Notes under the pieces: generated by a model
Told to the model about the DNA's origin: nothing
The model's database searches: none
The model's input: the letters and a program-made list of their open reading frames with translations, nothing else
Program-made: the position numbers and the translations under genes
Assembly: GCA_019075905.1 (NCBI GenBank)
Contig: JAGXAM010000005.1
Location: forward strand, 62,001-126,000
Reading direction: 5' to 3'
DNA from: Hyphomicrobiales bacterium
Lineage (GTDB): Bacteria > Pseudomonadota > Alphaproteobacteria > Rhizobiales > Beijerinckiaceae
Length of the DNA: 64,000 bases
In this document: positions 32,380 to 42,557 of the stretch, in pieces
Position numbering within the stretch: position 1 is the stretch's first letter
Layout: each line of letters begins with the position of its first letter

Positions 32380-35300
32380 TCACCCGATCCGCTCGTAATT
32401 GAGCACCGGCGCGAGCCAGCGCTCCACCTCCGACAGGGCCATGCCCTTGCGCCGGGCATAATCTTGCGCCTGATCGCGCTCGACCTTGGCGACGCCGAAA
32501 TAATGCGCCTCGGGATGGGCGATATAGAGGCCGGCGACCGAGGAGCCCGGCCACATGGCATAGCTCTCGGTCAAATTCACGCCTATCTGCCTTTGCGCAT
32601 TGAGCAGGCGGAACAGCGTTTCCTTTTCCGTGTGATCGGGCTGGGCCGGGTAGCCCGGTGCCGGGCGGATGCCGGCATAGTCCTCATCGATCCGCTGCTC
32701 GTTGGTGAGGCTTTCGTCTTGCGCATAGCCCCAGAATTCGCGGCGCACGCGCTCGTGCATGCGCTCGGCCAGAGCTTCGGCGATGCGGTCGGCGAGGGCT
32801 TTCACCATGATCGAGCCATAATCATCATTGGCGAGGGCAAAGCGCCTGGCGATCTTGTCGTCCTGGGCTCCCGCGGTGACGACAAAGCCGCCGATATAAT
32901 CCTTCACGCCGCTGGAGACGGGGGCGACAAAATCGCTGAGGGCAAGGTTGGGGCGGCCGTCACGCCGGGTCAATTGCTGGCGCAGGGTGAAGAAGGTCGC
33001 CAGCCTTTCGGTGCGCGATTCGCCGGTAAAGAGCACGATATCATCGCCCTCGGCACCGGCCGGCCAGAAGCCGATCACCGCCTTGGGCTGGAACCAGTGC
33101 TCTTCGGCGATGCGCCGGAGCATGACTTGCGCATCCTCATAGAGCTGGCGGGCGGCCGCGCCTTGCGTTTCGTCCTGCAGCAGCGCCGGGTAGCGGCCTT
33201 TCAGGTCCCAGGTCTGGAAGAACGGCGTCCAATCGATGGTGTCGATCAGTTCGGCGACATCATAATTGCGGAAAACCCGCGAACCGGTGAAGCCGGGCTT
33301 CGTCGGCTTGTAGGCGGCCCAGTCGATCTTCATGGCATTGGCGCGGGCATTTTCGAGCGGCACGCGGGTCTTTTCCAGCTCGGCCCTGGCGTGGGCATCG
33401 GCAACCCTGGCATAATCCTGACGAACGCCCTCGATATAGGGCATGCGCGCCTGCGGCGAGAGCAGGCTTTGCACGACGCCAACGGCGCGGCTGGCATCAT
33501 TGACGTAGACCGTCTGGCCGCGGGTGTAATTGGGATGGATTTTAACGGCCGTATGCACGCGGCTGGTGGTCGCCCCACCAATCAGCAGCGGCACGTCAAA
33601 GCCCTCGCGCTGCAATTCGGCGGCGACAAAGCTCATTTCATCAAGTGACGGGGTGATCAGCCCGGAAAGGCCGATGGCATCGACCTTTTCACGCTTCGCG
33701 ACTTCCAGAATCCGGGCCGAGGGCACCATGACACCAAGATCGATGACCTCGTAATTGTTGCAGGCCAGCACCACGCCGACAATGTTCTTGCCAATGTCGT
33801 GGACATCGCCCTTGACCGTCGCCATCAGGATTTTGCCGGCGCTGGCGTGCGACTCAACCCCGGTCAGGCGCTTTTCCTCGTCCATGAACGGCATCAGCCA
33901 GGCGACCGCCTGTTTCATGACACGGGCGGATTTCACCACCTGCGGCAGGAACATCTTGCCGGCCCCAAACAGATCGCCCACCACATTCATGCCGGCCATG
34001 AGTGGGCCCTCGATGACATCGAGCGGGCGGGCTGCTTTGAGCCGGGCCTCCTCGGTGTCGGCCTCGACAAATTCGGTCAGGCCGTTGACCAGCGCGTGTT
34101 CGAGGCGTTTTTCGACCGGCTGGTTGCGCCAGGCCAGATCCTTCTCGCGGACCTCGCCGCCCTGGCCCTTGTAGCGCTCTGCCAGATCAAGCAGGCGCTC
34201 GGTGGCATCGGCGCGCCGGTTGAGCACCACATCCTCGCAGGCATCGCGCAATTCGGGCTCGATCTCGCCATAGACGGCGAGCTGACCGGCATTGACAATG
34301 CCCATGTCCATGCCGGCGCCGATCGCGTGATAAAGGAACACGGCGTGCATGGCCTCACGCACTTTCTCGTTGCCGCGAAACGAGAAAGACAGGTTGGAGA
34401 CGCCGCCGGAGACATGCGCCAGCGGCATAGACTTGCGGATATCGCGGGTCGCCTCGATGAAATCGACGCCGTAATTATTATGCTCTTCAATGCCGGTGGC
34501 GACAGCGAAAATATTGGGATCGAAGATGATGTCCTCGGGCGCAAATCCGGCCTTTTGCGTCAGCAATTCATAGGCGCGGCGGCAAATCTCGACCTTGCGG
34601 GCCCGGGTGTCGGCCTGGCCCTGCTCGTCAAAGGCCATGACCACGACCGCGGCGCCGTGGCGGCGCACGATTTTGGCGGCTTCGAGAAATTTGGCCTCGC
34701 CCTCCTTCATCGAGATGGAATTGACGATGGCCTTGCCCTGCACGCATTTGAGGCCAGCCTCGATCACCTCGAATTTCGAGGAATCGATCATCACCGGCAC
34801 GCGCGAAATATCGGGTTCGGCGGCGATGAGATTCAGGAAGCTGACCATGGCCTCTTTTGAATCGAGCAGGCCTTCATCCATGTTGATGTCGATGATCTGT
34901 GCGCCATTGGCGACCTGGTCGCGCGCCACTTCCAGCGCGGCCGGAAAATCGCTGTTTTTCACCAGCTTGCGGAACCGCGCCGAGCCGGTGACATTGGTGC
35001 GCTCGCCGACATTGACGAAAGTGATGTCGGGGGAGAGGATGAAGGGCTCCAGCCCGGAAAGCCGCATTTGCGGGATGATGTCCGGGACGATACGCGGCTT
35101 GACGCCGCGCACCCTTCCGGCAATCGCCGCTATGTGAGCGGGCGTGGTGCCGCAGCAGCCGCCGACGATGTTGACGAGGCCGGAATCGGCAAATTCGCCG
35201 ATCAGTCCGGCCATATATTCCGGGCTTTCGTCATAGAGACCGAATTCATTGGGCAGGCCGGCATTGGGATAAGCGCAGACCAGCGTATCGGCGATGCGGC

Positions 35301-36102
35301 CGATTTCGGCGATATGGGCACGCATCTCCCGGGCCCCGAGCGCGCAGTTGAGGCCAAAGGTGAGGGGGGCGGCATGGCGCAGCGAATGCCAGAAGGCGGT
35401 GGGCGTCTGGCCCGACAGGGTGCGTCCGGACAGATCAGTAATAGTGCCGGAAATCATCACCGGCAGGCGGCAGCCCATTTCCTCGAACACCTCTTCCAGC
35501 CCGTAAAGCGCGGCTTTGGCATTGAGCGTATCAAAAATGGTTTCGAGCAAAAGCAGGTCGGCGCCACCGGCGATGAGGCCGCGCGCGGCCTCGGCATAAG
35601 CAAGGCGCAGGGCGTCAAAATCAACAGCGCGAAAGCCGGGATTGTTGACATCGGGCGACATCGAGGCGGTGCGGTTGGTGGGGCCCATGGCGCCAGCGAC
35701 AAAGCGCTGCTGGCCATCACGGCGGCAGGCCTCATCGGCGGCGGCACGCGCCAGGCGCGCGCCCTCGAAATTCAGCTCATAGGCCAGCGCTTCCATGCCG
35801 TAATCGGCTTGGGCAATGCTGGTCGAGGAGAAGGTGTTGGTGGCAACAATGTCGGCGCCGGCGAGCAGATATTGCAGATGAATGTCGCGGATGGCATCGG
35901 CCTGCGTCAGGATCAGCAGATCATTATTGCCGCGCAGGTCCTTCGGCCAGGCGGCAAAGCGGGCGCCGCGAAACTCGGGTTCCGACAGTTTGAGGGCCTG
36001 AATCATCGTGCCCATCGCGCCGTCCAGCACCAGAATGCGCTCACGTGCGCGGGCGAGAATCGTGTCACGAACCGGGGTTGACGGGGATGAAGTCACGAGC
36101 AT
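32380..36102 (-). CDS. metH: Cobalamin-dependent methionine synthase MetH
   Basis: MetH transfers the methyl group of methyltetrahydrofolate to homocysteine through cobalamin. The 1240-aa protein has all four modules: homocysteine domain (start [15 protein letters not shown]; zinc ligands Cys316-Cys317 in GGCCGTTP), folate domain ([11 protein letters not shown]), cobalamin domain with the axial His768 in [10 protein letters not shown], and the AdoMet reactivation domain ([15 protein letters not shown], then [10 protein letters not shown]). ATG 36102 starts at the usual distance from the first domain; an open frame further upstream is not conserved-looking. A near-perfect palindrome lies 11 nt before this start. 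metF is not in the window. Confidence 0.96.
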   Translation of the reverse strand: MLVTSSPSTPVRDTILARARERILVLDGAMGTMIQALKLSEPEFRGARFAAWPKDLRGNNDLLILTQADAIRDIHLQYLLAGADIVATNTFSSTSIAQADYGMEALAYELNFEGARLARAAADEACRRDGQQRFVAGAMGPTNRTASMSPDVNNPGFRAVDFDALRLAYAEAARGLIAGGADLLLLETIFDTLNAKAALYGLEEVFEEMGCRLPVMISGTITDLSGRTLSGQTPTAFWHSLRHAAPLTFGLNCALGAREMRAHIAEIGRIADTLVCAYPNAGLPNEFGLYDESPEYMAGLIGEFADSGLVNIVGGCCGTTPAHIAAIAGRVRGVKPRIVPDIIPQMRLSGLEPFILSPDITFVNVGERTNVTGSARFRKLVKNSDFPAALEVARDQVANGAQIIDINMDEGLLDSKEAMVSFLNLIAAEPDISRVPVMIDSSKFEVIEAGLKCVQGKAIVNSISMKEGEAKFLEAAKIVRRHGAAVVVMAFDEQGQADTRARKVEICRRAYELLTQKAGFAPEDIIFDPNIFAVATGIEEHNNYGVDFIEATRDIRKSMPLAHVSGGVSNLSFSFRGNEKVREAMHAVFLYHAIGAGMDMGIVNAGQLAVYGEIEPELRDACEDVVLNRRADATERLLDLAERYKGQGGEVREKDLAWRNQPVEKRLEHALVNGLTEFVEADTEEARLKAARPLDVIEGPLMAGMNVVGDLFGAGKMFLPQVVKSARVMKQAVAWLMPFMDEEKRLTGVESHASAGKILMATVKGDVHDIGKNIVGVVLACNNYEVIDLGVMVPSARILEVAKREKVDAIGLSGLITPSLDEMSFVAAELQREGFDVPLLIGGATTSRVHTAVKIHPNYTRGQTVYVNDASRAVGVVQSLLSPQARMPYIEGVRQDYARVADAHARAELEKTRVPLENARANAMKIDWAAYKPTKPGFTGSRVFRNYDVAELIDTIDWTPFFQTWDLKGRYPALLQDETQGAAARQLYEDAQVMLRRIAEEHWFQPKAVIGFWPAGAEGDDIVLFTGESRTERLATFFTLRQQLTRRDGRPNLALSDFVAPVSSGVKDYIGGFVVTAGAQDDKIARRFALANDDYGSIMVKALADRIAEALAERMHERVRREFWGYAQDESLTNEQRIDEDYAGIRPAPGYPAQPDHTEKETLFRLLNAQRQIGVNLTESYAMWPGSSVAGLYIAHPEAHYFGVAKVERDQAQDYARRKGMALSEVERWLAPVLNYERIG

Positions 36103-36113
36103 GTCCACTTTGA

Positions 36114-36135
36114 GATATAAACATATCTTTATATC
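36114..36135. promoter_or_regulatory. Palindromic operator candidate in front of metH
   Basis: GATATAAA and TTTATATC form perfect 8-bp arms around a 6-bp centre that is itself symmetric but for its outer bases. The site lies 12-33 nt upstream of the metH ATG, in GC-rich surroundings, where a bound repressor would block transcription or initiation. The A/T-rich shape is like sites of ArsR-type regulators such as SahR, which control methionine-cycle genes in proteobacteria; that assignment is inference. Confidence 0.6.
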
Positions 36136-36567
36136 AAATGGCGACAGGAGGCAAGGGTTGCGGGCGTGGACGGCTGGCCGCGCTGCGCAGCGGGATCGGC
36201 TGCAATGCACTTTGGCTCAAGGAGTGAGCATTGGAGTTTATCGTTATTGCGCTTTCCATGTTATCATGGCCTAAAACAACTTGATCACGGCAACTTCCCT
36301 AAGTCATTTAACAACTTAACTGTGCCACATGGTCATGGCCGACATAAGTTTATATTGTGTATTGCCGCAAGCGCAGGCGCGACGCCTGTTGCAATCCGGG
36401 CAAATGGCCACTAGGGTCGGCACATCGTGTCAAGAGTTGCGTTGCAGGCAATCGCCTATCGCTAAATCCGGGAATCGGAAGGCAGGGATGTTCGCGCAGG
36501 AAAGGGTTTTTGTCCGCGACGTTGTGCAAAGCTGTCGATAGCCCCATGATCAGGAGCCAGTCTCAAC
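36136..36567. other. 432-nt intergenic region between metH and the DUF898 gene
   Basis: No credible gene or tRNA was found. The part 36235-36360 is A/T-rich and holds TTAACAACTTAAC at 36308-36320, a direct repeat with a 4-nt spacer that does not fit a CtrA box. Part of the region should hold the metH promoter and the promoter of the DUF898 gene, whose ribosome site AGGAG is at 36552-36556. Confidence 0.45.
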
Positions 36568-37842
36568 ATGACGATGAATGACACGAGCGTGCCGGTATCT
36601 GGCGAAAGCTCGATAAAGTTCGATGGCAAACCGCGCGATTTTTTCAATTTGCTATGGCGTGGCAGTTGGCTGTCGCTGGTGACTTTGGGCGTCTATCGGT
36701 TCTGGATGATCACGCAATTGCGACAGCACTTGTGGGCGCATTCCGGGGTTGGGCGCGATAAGGTTGAATATACCGGCCGCGGTATTGAATTGTTTTTTGG
36801 GTTTTTGTTGGCTATTGCTATTCTATGGCCTATTTATATTTTGTTATTCGTGTTAAACCTACTTATTGTCAAGGAAGAAAACGGAGATATACGACATTAT
36901 TACAATGTTATACAAAGTATTGTGGAAATTGTATTGCTAGTGATGTTTTATTTTTTTGGGCAGTTCGCAATTTTCAAGGCGCGTCGTTATCGGCTGACAC
37001 GGACGCTGTGGCGGGGCGTGCGGTTCTGGATGTCGGGCTCGGCCTGGCGGTACATGCTGCTGGCGCTGGCGTGGGATATTGCCGTGGGACTCACCCTCGG
37101 CCTCGCCCATCCCTGGCGGGAAGCGGCGCTGGAGCGCTACAAGATGAGCAACACGCTCTATGGCGACCTGCGAGGGGATTTCGTCGCCCGCCCGTGGGAT
37201 TTCTTCAAGCGCGGCCTATGGATCTGGATTGTGGCGGTGATCCCTTTTGCACTTGGCCTGATATTGATCGGCGAGTCAGTAGCCGAAAAACACTTGCATC
37301 CTGATAGTAAAGCCCCGGGATTTGCGCAGGGAGTTTTGGGAATTCTCATTCTTCTGGGCCTGGCCTTGAGCCCTTTCCTTTACGCCGCCTATAAGCGTAT
37401 TGAAATGGTATGGTGGATCAATGGGTTGCGCATCGGCGAAGTACGCTTCTCGGCGGATCGCGAGAAAATCCGGTTTGCAGGGCTTTACTGGGCAGCATTG
37501 GGAAGTTATTTTCTGACATTATTTGTGTTTGGTATTATTTTAGGGTTGGGAGTTGCCTTTTTCAAAGGTCTTCCGCTTGCTTTAACCCCCGCAGCGGGTG
37601 GCGGGCATGGAGGGTTGCCGGTTCTGGTTGGCGGCGGGCTGATGGTTCTCCTTTATGGAACTATGCTTGTGGCCATGGCCATCGTTTATCGCTGGTTCCT
37701 GCAGCGTGGCTATTGGTCGATCGTTGCCAATGCCGCGCGTGTTGAAAACCTCGGCGCTGCTGATCATGTCACAGCCATGGGTTCTCCCTCCAGTGCGCTG
37801 GGCGAAGGCTTGGCCGCCATGCTGGATGTCTCAGGGTTCTGA
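36568..37842 (+). CDS. DUF898 (YjgN-type) membrane protein
   Basis: The 424-aa protein opens with FDGKPRDFFNLLWRGSWLSL and TLGVYRFWMITQLRQHLW, the repeat-like unit of the DUF898/YjgN family, and repeats a related unit at about 125-150 (FFGQFAIFKARRYRLTRTLW, GVRFW). Six to eight membrane helices are visible. The function of the family is unknown. The codons from 36785 to 36965 are strikingly A/T-rich compared with the rest of the gene. The stop overlaps the protease start by 1 nt (TGATG), so the two products probably act together. Confidence 0.82.
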   Translation: MTMNDTSVPVSGESSIKFDGKPRDFFNLLWRGSWLSLVTLGVYRFWMITQLRQHLWAHSGVGRDKVEYTGRGIELFFGFLLAIAILWPIYILLFVLNLLIVKEENGDIRHYYNVIQSIVEIVLLVMFYFFGQFAIFKARRYRLTRTLWRGVRFWMSGSAWRYMLLALAWDIAVGLTLGLAHPWREAALERYKMSNTLYGDLRGDFVARPWDFFKRGLWIWIVAVIPFALGLILIGESVAEKHLHPDSKAPGFAQGVLGILILLGLALSPFLYAAYKRIEMVWWINGLRIGEVRFSADREKIRFAGLYWAALGSYFLTLFVFGIILGLGVAFFKGLPLALTPAAGGGHGGLPVLVGGGLMVLLYGTMLVAMAIVYRWFLQRGYWSIVANAARVENLGAADHVTAMGSPSSALGEGLAAMLDVSGF

Positions 37843-38930
37843 TGACCGGAGCGCCTGCGCCTCTATCGATCTATTTTGACGGGCGCGACAACCGCCCGCA
37901 TCGGGTCAGCCTTGACGTGGGCACTGAGCTGGAAATTCGGGACGGTAGCCAGGTTCTGGCGCGTTGGTCGCCCGCGCAGACACAGCGCCTGACCAGCGCC
38001 GATGGCATGGCAAGGTTCGCGCCCGCCGATCGGCTCAACCTCGCCAGACTGGAAGTTACCGATGAGGCGCTGATCCGCAGCATCGAGGCCGCCTATCCCC
38101 AGTTGAGCCGGGCCCGCGCGGCGCGCCTGTCGCACCGGCAGAAGCTGCATGTCGGCGCGTTAGGCGCCGCAGCGCTGGCATCAATGGCGACGCTCTTCAT
38201 CTATGGTCTGCCGTGGATTGCTGGCGTCCTGGCCCCCCGCGTTCCGTTGGCCTTCCAGCAAGCCATCGGCGACGCCAGCGCCCGCCAGATTCGCGAGATT
38301 TACAAGGCGAAGACTTGCGCCAGCGCGCCCGGCCAGGTGGCGCTTGACCATCTGCTGGCGGAACTCGCCAGGGCCGGCAGGTTGAAGATACCGCTTCATC
38401 CCCTGGTCCTGCGCACCAAAATCGCCAATGCCATGGCCTTGCCGGGCGGCACGATCTTTGTTTTCTCGCCTCTGCTGCAAGACGCAAGGACGCCGGATGA
38501 ACTCGCGGGCGTGATTGCCCATGAACTGGGCCATGAAGCCCACTACGATTCGATGCGCCGCCTGATTGAGAATGGCGGCGTCGGTTTCCTGCTCGGCCTG
38601 ATGTTTGGCGATATATCCGGCTCGACTATAATGGTCGGCACGGCCCGTGCCCTGGTGGGCGCGGCCTATTCGCGGAGCATCGAGAAGGCTGCCGATGATT
38701 TTTCCATAAGGGTCATGACACGGCTCGGACGTTCGCCGAAGGCTCTGGGTGTCCTGCTCCAGCGTATCAGCAAGGGGCATGATGTGCCGGCTGCCCTGTC
38801 GCTGCTCGCCGATCACCCGCTGACCGCCGACCGGCTTGCTGATATCGATGCCCACAATTCACCGGTGACCGGGCCGCCGCTGGTGAATGAGACGCAATGG
38901 ATGGCGCTGAAATCCATCTGTGGTCGCTAG
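37842..38930 (+). CDS. M48-family membrane metallopeptidase
   Basis: The 362-aa protein has a cytoplasmic N-terminal domain of about 100 residues, a membrane helix near 103-128, and an M48 zinc-protease domain: HELGH at 227-231 and the third ligand Glu281 in EKAADDFSI. A second hydrophobic stretch lies at 245-275. The LHPLVLRTKIANAMALPGG segment is typical of this group. It is coupled to the DUF898 gene; such pairs recur in proteobacteria, which suggests a shared envelope role, not defined. The chaperone-like HtpX and BepA belong to the same peptidase family. Confidence 0.87.
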   Translation: MTGAPAPLSIYFDGRDNRPHRVSLDVGTELEIRDGSQVLARWSPAQTQRLTSADGMARFAPADRLNLARLEVTDEALIRSIEAAYPQLSRARAARLSHRQKLHVGALGAAALASMATLFIYGLPWIAGVLAPRVPLAFQQAIGDASARQIREIYKAKTCASAPGQVALDHLLAELARAGRLKIPLHPLVLRTKIANAMALPGGTIFVFSPLLQDARTPDELAGVIAHELGHEAHYDSMRRLIENGGVGFLLGLMFGDISGSTIMVGTARALVGAAYSRSIEKAADDFSIRVMTRLGRSPKALGVLLQRISKGHDVPAALSLLADHPLTADRLADIDAHNSPVTGPPLVNETQWMALKSICGR

Positions 38931-38998
38931 CCGGGCTTACGCGCTGACATGGGTCTTGAGCGTCCCGGCGCAGGCAAATCCGGGCGCGCCGTTGACTC

Positions 38999-39277
38999 AT
39001 GGCCTCATTCATGTTTCCACCGCGCATGCAGATGAACTCCGCCCCCGCCATCGAGGCGCAATCGACGCTTACCTGCCCGCATTGCGGCCATCAGGCGGTG
39101 GAGGTGATGCCGACCGATGCCTGCCAGTTCTCTTGTGAATGCCGCGGCTGCGGCGTGGTGCTGAAGCCGCTGGCGGGTGATTGCGGCGTCTTCTGTTCCT
39201 ATGGCTCGCACCCTTGCCCGCCGCTGCAACTGGCGCGCAGCGGCGCGGCGTTTTCAGGCAGCTGCGGCCAGATTTGA
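38999..39277 (+). CDS. Small Cys-rich protein of the GDCC-type family
   Basis: The product (up to 92 aa) has a zinc-ribbon-like pair CPHCGHQAVEVMPTDAC, then ECRGCGVVLKP and GDCGVFCSYGSHPCPPLQ. A small bacterial family with the motif GDCCVFCSYG is familiar to me; here the second Cys of GDCC is Gly. The pattern suggests metal binding, but no function is known. The start is uncertain: ATG 39026 would also keep all cysteines. There is no strong ribosome site. It is convergent with the lactonase-like gene. Confidence 0.65.
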   Translation: MASFMFPPRMQMNSAPAIEAQSTLTCPHCGHQAVEVMPTDACQFSCECRGCGVVLKPLAGDCGVFCSYGSHPCPPLQLARSGAAFSGSCGQI

Positions 39278-39311
39278 TTTATGGTCGCGGCACCGGGCGC
39301 CCGGCGCGCTG

Positions 39312-40151
39312 TCACGCCGGGGGCTGCAACGTCTGGCGATCCTGCAGCCTCTGGCGGCAGTTGGGGTCATGGCCGTTGAGGTAGACCAGAGGGCGGCGGC
39401 GGGCCATGGCGAGAATCCGGGCATGGGTCTGCAATTGCGCAGCCGGATCGGCGCCGAGGCCGTCGGGAATGCCGTCGCGCAGGGTCTGTTCGAGGTAGCT
39501 GACGTCACCGGCAAGAAGAAACATGATGCCGTCGATCTCGACCGACACGGCCATCTGGCCGCGTGTGTGACCGGGCGCGGCGATAAGGCGGACGGCGCCG
39601 TCGCTGGTCAGCGGCATGGAGGCATCCATCAGATCGCTGCCGATCGCGGGTAATTGCTGCAGTTCGGGGGTAAAATTCTTCGGCCAGCGATGGTTGGGAT
39701 AGCCGGCGACACGACCGGCAAAGCCGCGCGCCGCCTCATATTCCTGCTTGCTGACCAGCACCCGCACCTTGTCGAACCAGGCGAGGCCACCGGCGTGATC
39801 GGTGTGCAAATGCGTGAGCACGATGGTTTTCACATCCCTGGGGTCAAAGCCCGCCAGCCGCAATTGCGGCCCGATCTCGTCATCCGGCTGAACATTGAGC
39901 CTGATGCCGACGTGATAATAGGGGTGCCAGAGCGGAAAATAGCCCCGGCGCATGGCGCGCGCGGTTTCGCCGGTATCGACCAGAATCAGGCCTTCGGGAT
40001 GCTCGATCAGATAGGCGTAAATCGGCAGTTCCGGGCTCCAGTCGGCGTCGAACAGGCCGTTGTAGATGCGCATCAGTCCGGCGCCTCTGGCCCGCACCTG
40101 CGCCGCCTTGATCCAGACCGTGCCGGTTTGCAGAATTTGGATTTTCGTCAT
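39312..40151 (-). CDS. N-acyl-homoserine-lactonase-like metallo-beta-lactamase-fold hydrolase
   Basis: The 279-aa protein carries the dinuclear metal motif HLHTDH (114-119), GHTRGQM with a further His, the bridging Asp in LLAGDVSYL and NGHDPN near the end. Together with IYAYLIEHPEGLILVDTG this fits the AttM/AiiA-type lactonase branch of the fold. Substrates of this branch include acyl-homoserine lactones, but many members hydrolyse other esters or lactones, so quorum quenching is only a possibility. ATG 40151 begins right at the first strand. It stands alone, with no quorum-sensing gene nearby. Confidence 0.8.
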   Translation of the reverse strand: MTKIQILQTGTVWIKAAQVRARGAGLMRIYNGLFDADWSPELPIYAYLIEHPEGLILVDTGETARAMRRGYFPLWHPYYHVGIRLNVQPDDEIGPQLRLAGFDPRDVKTIVLTHLHTDHAGGLAWFDKVRVLVSKQEYEAARGFAGRVAGYPNHRWPKNFTPELQQLPAIGSDLMDASMPLTSDGAVRLIAAPGHTRGQMAVSVEIDGIMFLLAGDVSYLEQTLRDGIPDGLGADPAAQLQTHARILAMARRRPLVYLNGHDPNCRQRLQDRQTLQPPA

Positions 40152-40373
40152 GGGCGCTCTTTTCTGGCGGCGTGGTTCCTTGGCTGGCGAAAGCGCCAGC
40201 ATAGCGCAATCCGTGCGTGAAACAAATGGCAGCGCGTTGATGGGCTGATGTTTCCGGGCCCGGCGCTGTGTTGCTGCGATGGATGCGAGCGCCTGGATTT
40301 AATGCCGGGCGCGGCGTCCTTATGCCTCTTGAATCCGGGATGAAATGCAGATCAACTTGATTCAAGCTTATCG

Positions 40374-41297
40374 TCAGGCCTGCCCGAACCCTTCGATTGC
40401 TGCGACTTTGAGTTGCGCGCGCAGCCAGACGATGGCGGGATCGCGCGCCATCGTTGCCGAAACCACCGTGCTCAGCGGCAGGGATTTCGCGCGCAACGGC
40501 GGATCATAAAGCTGCAAGCCGAAATGGTCGGCAAATCGGCGCGCCAGCGCGGCCGAAACAGTCGTTACACAATCGCTCGCCGCCACGGCGGCCAGCGCTG
40601 CAAGGAAATGCGGCGACGTGAAAACGATCCGGCGGGTCAGGCCTGCCTGTGCGAGTTCGGCGTCAATGTCGGAAGATGGATCGCCGAAGATCGAGACAGT
40701 CGCGTGATCGCGGGCGGCATATTCTGTTAACGTCCAGGGGCGTTCTCCAGGCCGGTCGCCGCGTCGCGCCACCAATGCCAAGGTGTCCTCGACCAGGGGC
40801 TCGCTCTGCGCGCCGGGCGGCAGCGGAATCGAGGCGAGCGCGAAGGCGAGATCGATGTCGCCGGCCTGCACCCGCTCGTGCAGGTCTGACGTGATTGGCA
40901 GGAAGCGCATGCTCGCGCGCGGCGCCTGCGCGCGCAGGTTCCTCAACAGCGGCGGGCCGATCAACAGCGAATGCACGTCGCTGGCCGCCAGCCGGAATTG
41001 CCGGTCGAGCGTATCGGCGGCGAAAGCCGCCGGGCGCACTACGAGACCGAGATTGTCGAGCGCCGAGGCCAGTTGCGCTGCCACGGCTTTCGCGCGAGCC
41101 GAGGGCGTGAGGCCCCGTGGCCCTTTGACCAGGATGGGGTCGCCAAGCAGGACCCGCAACCGCGCCAGTGCCCGCGACATCGCCGGTTGACTTAGTCCGA
41201 CGTCCTCGCCAGCGCGCGTGACATTGCGCCGGCGGATCAGCGCCTCCAGGGCCGGCAACAGGTTGAGATCGATGCCCGCCAAATTCACTTCGCGCAT
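40374..41297 (-). CDS. LysR-family transcriptional regulator
   Basis: The 307-aa protein begins with the LysR winged helix: IDLNLLPALEALIRRRNVTR, then LSQPAMSRALARLR and LLGDPILVKGPRGLTPS. The remaining 220 residues form the periplasmic-binding-like sensor domain. It is divergent, with a 75-nt spacer, from the epimerase-like gene at 41373, the usual arrangement of a LysR regulator and its target. The effector is unknown. Confidence 0.93.
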   Translation of the reverse strand: MREVNLAGIDLNLLPALEALIRRRNVTRAGEDVGLSQPAMSRALARLRVLLGDPILVKGPRGLTPSARAKAVAAQLASALDNLGLVVRPAAFAADTLDRQFRLAASDVHSLLIGPPLLRNLRAQAPRASMRFLPITSDLHERVQAGDIDLAFALASIPLPPGAQSEPLVEDTLALVARRGDRPGERPWTLTEYAARDHATVSIFGDPSSDIDAELAQAGLTRRIVFTSPHFLAALAAVAASDCVTTVSAALARRFADHFGLQLYDPPLRAKSLPLSTVVSATMARDPAIVWLRAQLKVAAIEGFGQA

Positions 41298-41372
41298 GGT
41301 TGTAATAATAACAATGCATTTCCATCATGCGCAAGCTCGCATTAGGGTTTGGTCAGGCTTCGGAGATTGGAC

Positions 41373-42302
41373 ATGAGCAAGGTTCTTGTCATCGGTTATG
41401 GCCCGGTTGGCGCGGCGACCGTCTCATTGCTCGCCGCGCGTGGCGAACAGGTCGTGGTCGGGCAGCGGCAGCGCCCGGCGATGTTGCCGGAGGGCGTCAG
41501 CTTTGCCGCTTGCGACGCGCGCGATCTGGCGTCGCTGCGCGCGGCGACAGAAGCGGTCGGGCAGATCGTGCTTGCCATTGGCCTGCCCTATCGCGGGCCA
41601 CTTTGGCGGGATTTGTGGCCTCAAATCATGGCGAATGTGATCGAGACCGCTGCCGGGATTGGCGCCCGCGTCGTGTTTGTCGATAACCTCTATATGTATG
41701 GGCCGCAGAACCGGCCGCTGGTCGAGACCATGCCGCTGAGCGATCTGCCGGTGAAGCCTGCCGCGCGCGCTGCCGCAACCCGCATCTGGCGGGCGGCGAT
41801 CGGGCGGGTGCGCTTTGCTGCCTTGCGCGGGCCGGACTTTTATGGTCCGGGGGTCGCGCAATCGCTGGTGGGCGCGACCTCGCTTGGCGCGCTTGCGAGG
41901 GGCAAGGCGGCGCTGTGGATCAACGATCCCGACATGCTGCACGACATTGCCTATGTGCCGGATTACGCGCGTGCCGTCGTCAATCTGCTTGACGCGCCCG
42001 ACGACGCCTTTGGCCAGGCCTGGCACGTGCCCTGTGCGCCAACGCGCCGCCCGCGTGAGTTGCTTGACATTGCGGCCCGCGCGCTGGGGGTGCGGTTGCG
42101 CATCCGCGCCATGCCCTTGTGGGCGCTGCGGCCGCTTGGCCTGTTCGCGCCGGAAATGCGGGAACTCGCCGAGATGCGTTTCCAGTGGGACCGGCCCTAC
42201 CTCGTGGATGCATCAAAGTTCAAGGCGCGATTCTGGTCCGATCCGACGCCTTTCGATATCGGTATTCCGCTGGCGGCGCGCTCCTTTGCCGGGCAGGCAT
42301 AG
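41373..42302 (+). CDS. NAD-dependent epimerase/dehydratase-like protein
   Basis: The 309-aa protein has an N-terminal nucleotide-binding fold with KVLVIGYGPVGAATVSLLA, where GxGxxG reads GYGPVG, followed by FVDNLYMYGPQNRPLVE, in which the usual Tyr of the extended SDR family is present (NLYMYG), and LRGPDFYGPGV. The classical YxxxK pair is not evident, so the catalytic role is uncertain. GGAG lies 7 nt before the ATG. It is probably controlled by the divergent LysR regulator. Confidence 0.78.
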   Translation: MSKVLVIGYGPVGAATVSLLAARGEQVVVGQRQRPAMLPEGVSFAACDARDLASLRAATEAVGQIVLAIGLPYRGPLWRDLWPQIMANVIETAAGIGARVVFVDNLYMYGPQNRPLVETMPLSDLPVKPAARAAATRIWRAAIGRVRFAALRGPDFYGPGVAQSLVGATSLGALARGKAALWINDPDMLHDIAYVPDYARAVVNLLDAPDDAFGQAWHVPCAPTRRPRELLDIAARALGVRLRIRAMPLWALRPLGLFAPEMRELAEMRFQWDRPYLVDASKFKARFWSDPTPFDIGIPLAARSFAGQA

Positions 42303-42524
42303 GCAGTAGGGAATGTCGAAGCCTGGTGAAAGGCTGAGACAATTGTGGTGACATCCGCACCATGGTTGCCCCTGATACCGTTGCCATTGTTCTCCGCTCG
42401 TGTCGATTTTACCAAAGTTGGCGCCCGGTGACAGGCTCTGGGCTTCAAGGTCTCCGCCTGGATTGCAGGCTGCGGCGCTAGCCTTTCATGCCTCTTGACT
42501 CTGGGAGGAATTGCGGCTTAATTG

Positions 42525-42539
42525 GAACATATCACGAAC
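42525..42539. promoter_or_regulatory. LexA box (GAAC-N7-GAAC)
   Basis: GAAC at 42525-42528 and GAAC at 42536-42539 are separated by exactly 7 nt, the direct-repeat form of the SOS box used by alphaproteobacterial LexA. It lies 19 nt upstream of the imuA start and so predicts DNA-damage control of the whole imuA-imuB-dnaE2 unit. Confidence 0.85.
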
Positions 42540-42557
42540 TTAAAAAAGAACATTGCG

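Noticed and set aside
36308-36320. TTAACAACTTAAC as a CtrA box
   Set aside because: The spacer between the TTAA units is 4 nt, not 7.
36103-36567. SAM or SAH riboswitch before metH
   Set aside because: The palindrome lies 12 nt before the ATG and no pseudoknot-like conserved core could be recognised by eye; an operator explains it better.
39293-39304. CCGGGCGCCCGG palindrome as a terminator
   Set aside because: No loop of suitable size and no T-run; expected occasionally in GC-rich DNA.
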